A DNA stretch of 64,000 nt. Source: Oscillatoria salina IIICB1 (GTDB lineage: Bacteria; Cyanobacteriota; Cyanobacteriia; Cyanobacteriales; SIO1D9). The position numbers and the translations under genes were made by a program. The notes beneath the pieces were generated by a model, which was given only the letters and a program-made list of their open reading frames with translations, did not search any database and had not been told where the DNA came from. Every line of letters begins with the position of its first letter. Position 1 is the first letter of the stretch. Positions 60,783-64,000 of the stretch are shown in pieces. The stretch lies in assembly GCF_020144665.1 (NCBI RefSeq), contig NZ_JAAHBQ010000036.1, forward strand, positions 370-64,369, written 5' to 3'.

Positions 60783-61355
60783 ATGTCTTTAGAAATTAAA
60801 GATTTAGAAAAAATTCAATCTACATTTCAACAAGCCCATCTCGACTACCAACTTGAATTAGTCGATGGCAAAATTACAATTATGGGATTATCAGATTATC
60901 TTTCCGAAGAAATTATCGCCCGTTTAATTACCTTTCTCAATATGTGGGTGCTACCTCGTCGAATAGGAAGAGTGACAGGATCGAGTGCAGGTTTTCGACT
61001 CCCAGATGGTAACTTACGAGGTCCTGATGTTTCTTTCGTTTCTGCTTCTCGTTTGCAAAATAGTCCCCGTAGTTTCGCTCAACTCCTACCAGATTTAATG
61101 GTCGAAGTCAAGTCTTCTACTGATAGAATTAAACCCATTGTTGAGAAAATTCATAGGTTTCTTGAATTAGGAACTACTGTAGGAATTCTCATCGATCCCG
61201 ATCGCCAGACACTCACAATTTATCGTACTACCAATAGCGAAGCAATCGAATTAACCGATACCGATATTTTAACCATACCAGAATTATTCCCCGGTTGGGA
61301 ATTACCAATTAACGAACTTTGGCCCCCCGTTTTCGAGGATAATCAAACCGAGTAG
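60783..61355 (+). CDS. Uma2-family (DUF820) predicted endonuclease
   Basis: 190 residues with a PD-(D/E)xK fold typical of the large Uma2 family in cyanobacteria: YQLELVDGKITIMG near 21-34, DGNLRGPDVSFVSASRL near 74-90 (PD motif), and LLPDLMVEVKSSTDR near 100-114 (ExK motif). All three catalytic positions are visible. Members occur in tens per genome and their target is unknown; some are expressed under stress. Start ATG 60783 follows a HIP1-containing spacer. The downstream gene on the other strand converges with a 7-bp gap. Confidence 0.88.
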   Translation: MSLEIKDLEKIQSTFQQAHLDYQLELVDGKITIMGLSDYLSEEIIARLITFLNMWVLPRRIGRVTGSSAGFRLPDGNLRGPDVSFVSASRLQNSPRSFAQLLPDLMVEVKSSTDRIKPIVEKIHRFLELGTTVGILIDPDRQTLTIYRTTNSEAIELTDTDILTIPELFPGWELPINELWPPVFEDNQTE

Positions 61356-61362
61356 GAAAAAA

Positions 61363-61986
61363 TCACTTTTTAGCTTGAATTACTTGCAAACTTCCCCCTG
61401 CGTGTAAATCTTTTTTCAACACTGCAAAACCAACTGTTTCTAACTCGTGAACTAAATCAGTTTCTAACAATTGCCAAGCCGTTTCAGTTTCAAACAACCA
61501 CATAAATACAGCCAAACCTGGAAAAAATAAAGGATTAGTTGGTTTATGGAGATCGATCAAAGCAAATATCCCTCCAGGTTGCAAAACCCGATAAACTTCT
61601 TGCAGAATCTGCTTAAGTTGTGCTGGCGACATTTCGTGCAAAGCTACACTTGTATGCACCAAATCAAAGCGAGATTCAGCAAAAGGCATATCTTCCGCAA
61701 AAGCTTCCACATACTCAGCTTCGGGAACATTACGAGATGCTCTTTGAAGAGCGAAAGGAGAAGCATCCAAGCCCGTCACATTATTTGAGTGCTTTACCAA
61801 TAATCGGGTAACTTGTCCCGCACCGCAACACAGATCGAGTATTTGAGTATCTTTGTGAATTGTTAATCCCCCCCAAGCTAGATTTCTTAAACGCTGTTCG
61901 CCACCGACACTAAGAGCAGCTAGAGCGGAAATGCTGTCATAGAGCCATTGATAGCGATAACTCCAATTTCTCAGAATTGTTGCCAA
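61363..61986 (-). CDS. Class I SAM-dependent methyltransferase (UbiE/Methyltransf_11-like)
   Basis: 207 residues. Motif I is LDLCCGAGQVTRLLVK near residues 50-65, with acidic residue in VTGLDASPFAL near 74-82, motif post-II in RFDLVHTSVALHEM near 106-119 and motif III in VLQPGGIFALIDLH near 137-150. This arrangement fits small UbiE-like methyltransferases, but quinone substrate specificity is not shown. The N-terminal 25 residues (NWSYRYQWLYDSISALAAL) resemble those of enzymes acting on lipid or quinone substrates. It is divergent from hemH, sharing a 113-bp upstream region. Confidence 0.85.
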   Translation of the reverse strand: MATILRNWSYRYQWLYDSISALAALSVGGEQRLRNLAWGGLTIHKDTQILDLCCGAGQVTRLLVKHSNNVTGLDASPFALQRASRNVPEAEYVEAFAEDMPFAESRFDLVHTSVALHEMSPAQLKQILQEVYRVLQPGGIFALIDLHKPTNPLFFPGLAVFMWLFETETAWQLLETDLVHELETVGFAVLKKDLHAGGSLQVIQAKK

Positions 61987-62099
61987 AATTTAACCTCCCA
62001 GTTAAGATGTGTATCCATTGTTGCTAATCTATACTCGAAAAAAGATATATTGTTAAACTTAGTAAAGAATCTGAAAATTTGAGAAAAGCTGTTATAACT

Positions 62100-63263
62100 A
62101 TGGGTCGTATAGGGGTATTATTACTTAATCTTGGGGGACCAGACGAGTTAAGTGACGTTCGTCCCTTCTTATTCAACTTGTTTTCTGACCCCGAAATCAT
62201 TCGCCTACCTTTTCCCTGGCTGCAAAAGCCTTTGGCGTGGTTAATTTCTACAAGACGAGCGAAAACATCGCAAGAAAACTATAAACAAATTGGCGGTGGT
62301 TCTCCATTACGCAAAATTACGGAAGCCCAAGCCCAAGCTCTGGAAGAAAAATTAGTAGAAGAGGGACATGAAGCTCGCGTATATATTGGGATGCGCTACT
62401 GGCATCCATTCACTGAAGAAGCAGTAGCAAAGATTAAACGCGATCGCGTCGATAAGTTAGTAATTTTACCCCTTTATCCGCAATTTTCCATTAGTACCAG
62501 TGGTTCCTCTTTCCGGCTGTTAGAAAAACTTTGGCAGGAAGATTCTAGTTTAAGAAACATTGATTACACAGTTATCCCCTCTTGGTATCAGCATCCAGAT
62601 TACCTGGAAGCGATGGCACAGTTAATTCGCCAAGAGTTAGAACAATTTTCCCATCCTGACGATGTTCACATCTTCTTTAGCGCTCACGGTGTCCCCAAAA
62701 GCTATGTTGAAGAAGCAGGAGATCCCTACCAACAGGAAATTGAGGAATGTACGAAAGCGATTATGAGGACTCTCGCTCGACCTAATGATTATACTTTGGC
62801 TTACCAAAGTCGTGTCGGTCCGGTTGAGTGGCTGAAACCCTACACCGAAGATGCGCTGATCGAATTAGGAGAACAAGGGGTAGACAATATTCTCGTAGTA
62901 CCGATTAGTTTTGTCTCCGAACATATTGAAACTCTCCAAGAAATCGATCTCGAATATCGCGAAATTGCTGAAGAAGCAGGTATTCATAACTTCCAGCGCG
63001 TACCCGCACTCAATACTCATCCGGTTTTCATTAAATCTTTGGTTGATTTAGTAGAAAATGCTCTCGAAGCACCTTCTCGCACTTTCTCCGAAGTCAATCT
63101 GATGAAAAAGAAAGTGAAAATGTACCCCCAAGAACGTTGGGAATGGGGAATGACGACAACCGCCGAAGTGTGGAACGGACGTTTAGCAATGATTGGCTTT
63201 ATTGCTTTGGTAATTGAGTTAATTAGCGGTCGTGGCTTATTACATTTCGTGGGTATACTGTAA
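62100..63263 (+). CDS. hemH: Ferrochelatase with C-terminal CAB helix
   Basis: HemH inserts Fe2+ into protoporphyrin IX to give heme. I use ATG 62100 ([15 protein letters not shown]); the upstream TTG at 62079 is not needed. 387 residues: [19 protein letters not shown] near 6-24, the catalytic His region [19 protein letters not shown] near 191-209, and [12 protein letters not shown] near 240-251. The family core ends near 320. The C-terminal extension has a chlorophyll a/b-binding-like motif [19 protein letters not shown] near 357-375, as in typical cyanobacterial ferrochelatases, which couples heme synthesis to pigment status. The extension is separated by a linker ([17 protein letters not shown]). 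Together with chlM at the window start it covers both tetrapyrrole branches, though not linked. Confidence 0.96.
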   Translation: MGRIGVLLLNLGGPDELSDVRPFLFNLFSDPEIIRLPFPWLQKPLAWLISTRRAKTSQENYKQIGGGSPLRKITEAQAQALEEKLVEEGHEARVYIGMRYWHPFTEEAVAKIKRDRVDKLVILPLYPQFSISTSGSSFRLLEKLWQEDSSLRNIDYTVIPSWYQHPDYLEAMAQLIRQELEQFSHPDDVHIFFSAHGVPKSYVEEAGDPYQQEIEECTKAIMRTLARPNDYTLAYQSRVGPVEWLKPYTEDALIELGEQGVDNILVVPISFVSEHIETLQEIDLEYREIAEEAGIHNFQRVPALNTHPVFIKSLVDLVENALEAPSRTFSEVNLMKKKVKMYPQERWEWGMTTTAEVWNGRLAMIGFIALVIELISGRGLLHFVGIL

Positions 63264-63267
63264 TTTC

Positions 63268-63295
63268 TGTAGAGACGTTGCTTATAACGTCTCTA
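63268..63295. terminator. GTAGAGACGTT hairpin after hemH (dispersed repeat)
   Basis: TAGAGACGTT (63270-63279), loop GCTTAT, AACGTCTCTA (63286-63295); starts a few bases after the hemH stop. Same family as at 48841 and 44781. It lies between two convergent genes (hemH and the DUF4126 gene), so it might act as a bidirectional transcript end. Confidence 0.65.
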
Positions 63296-63302
63296 CCTCT
63301 GG

Positions 63303-63890
63303 CTAATCATAATTCAAGCCAGAAGGTTTTAATGCCAGTCGTCGGCTTTCACGATACCATTGCTGCCAATGCTGAGAACTGCGAACAGCTAACCACAACA
63401 GCAACATAGCGATTAATCCTCCTTCTTGTGGGGCGTTGAAGGCAAATAGCACGAGAAAAATGCAGAGGGTATCTTCAATTAAAACTACCCAAATTGGCAA
63501 ACCGCGCAGACGAAAGAACCAACCAACTAAAACTAATTGTAAGAGAAAGGCAAATAACCCTCCGACTAAACCAATTAACCAGATTGGTCCAATTTCTACA
63601 TGAGTAAGTTTGGCAACTGCAATGCTGATTATTGAACCAACCACAGGACTACATAAAAGCTGAACTACTTGCAAGACACGCTGACCGAGCAATTTTTTTG
63701 AGCCAATTAATTCAAATAATGACCAACTGGTAAGGATACTAATTACAACTGGGGGCTCGATACTCGCTAAAATTGGTACGTCTGACCATAATCTCTCACT
63801 TTGGAGAAAGCCAATAATGAGTAGAGGTAGAGCTATCCTCATTCCTGCGGCGGCAGAAGCTGAGAGAATTGATAAAAGAGCGACGATCAT
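63303..63890 (-). CDS. DUF4126-family integral membrane protein
   Basis: 195 residues with about five membrane helices. The N-terminus MIVALLSILSASAAAGMRIALPLLIIG, a conserved SILASIEPPVVISILT-type region and AVRSSQHWQQWYRESRRLALKP at the C-terminus fit DUF4126 proteins, which are common in cyanobacteria and of unknown function. Pro and Gly in VVGSIISIAVAKLTHV and VGGLFAFLLQLVLVGWFFRL mark helix breaks. It converges on hemH. Start ATG 63890 is the first in frame; the upstream region runs to the window edge. Confidence 0.82.
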   Translation of the reverse strand: MIVALLSILSASAAAGMRIALPLLIIGFLQSERLWSDVPILASIEPPVVISILTSWSLFELIGSKKLLGQRVLQVVQLLCSPVVGSIISIAVAKLTHVEIGPIWLIGLVGGLFAFLLQLVLVGWFFRLRGLPIWVVLIEDTLCIFLVLFAFNAPQEGGLIAMLLLWLAVRSSQHWQQWYRESRRLALKPSGLNYD

Positions 63891-64000
63891 GACGGTTACT
63901 AAAGGAAATGGTGAAGTAAAAGGAAAAACAAGTGCGAGAAATCGTTAACAAGTTTTAGTTAGAGCTAAGTAGGTTGAGTTTCCTAACTTTAGCCTTACTC
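63891..64000. other. Window edge, 110 bp non-coding
   Basis: Upstream of the DUF4126 gene. No gene or repeat was recognised before the window ends. Confidence 0.5.

Overview
The window looks like a chromosomal segment of a cyanobacterium, probably filamentous. HIP1 octamers (GCGATCGC) are dense throughout. Marker genes include chlM, a ferrochelatase with a C-terminal chlorophyll a/b-binding (CAB) helix, a CcaA-type carbonic anhydrase, PEP-CTERM proteins, CHAT and CHASE2 proteins, and heptamer-type short tandem repeats between genes. No rRNA, tRNA, CRISPR array, insertion sequence or phage gene was found. Metabolism is mostly housekeeping: chlM, nagA, purE, amt, ispH, NDH-2, alaS, ccaA, ligA, phosphoketolase, tldD, aspS and hemH.

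Layout. 1-14.8 kb: chlM, nagA and purE, an ammonium transporter, a GDSL hydrolase, ispH inside a ~105-bp inverted repeat, NDH-2 with a frameshifted DoxX gene, three paralogous peptidoglycan-binding proteins, and alaS. 14.9-22.2 kb: a cytosine-methyltransferase remnant, then geosmin synthase followed by two EshA/encapsulin-like proteins with cyclic-nucleotide-binding-like domains, then a PPM1/LCMT-type methyltransferase. 22.6-38 kb: a two-partner secretion set (exoprotein, outer-membrane transporter, TPR-CHAT protease) converging on a minus-strand operon (sigma-like factor, DUF1822, CHAT-CHASE2, DUF928). 38.2-41.7 kb: a small conserved protein, three tandem PEP-CTERM paralogues and a zinc-ribbon membrane protein. 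41.8-53.7 kb: ccaA, ligA, a histidine kinase, phosphoketolase, a toxin-antitoxin pair with a frameshifted acetyltransferase toxin, DUF29, tldD, a YiiX-type hydrolase with a lipoprotein, and a DUF433/DUF5615 pair. 53.8-64 kb: a higher-order tandem repeat, an unknown secreted protein, a phytochelatin-synthase-like protein, aspS, twin TerB-like proteins, a Uma2 nuclease, a methyltransferase, hemH and DUF4126.

Two systems stand out. First, the geosmin synthase and two HK97-like shell proteins could form a two-component encapsulin that packages a terpene synthase. Second, the secretion/CHAT/CHASE2/sigma block has the parts of an envelope-sensing, caspase-like protease circuit tied to export of a large adhesin-like protein. 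No function is proven for that layout. Two genes (DoxX and the GNAT toxin) are each broken by the apparent loss of one base in a six-base A/T run, which could be real decay, slippage or consensus error.
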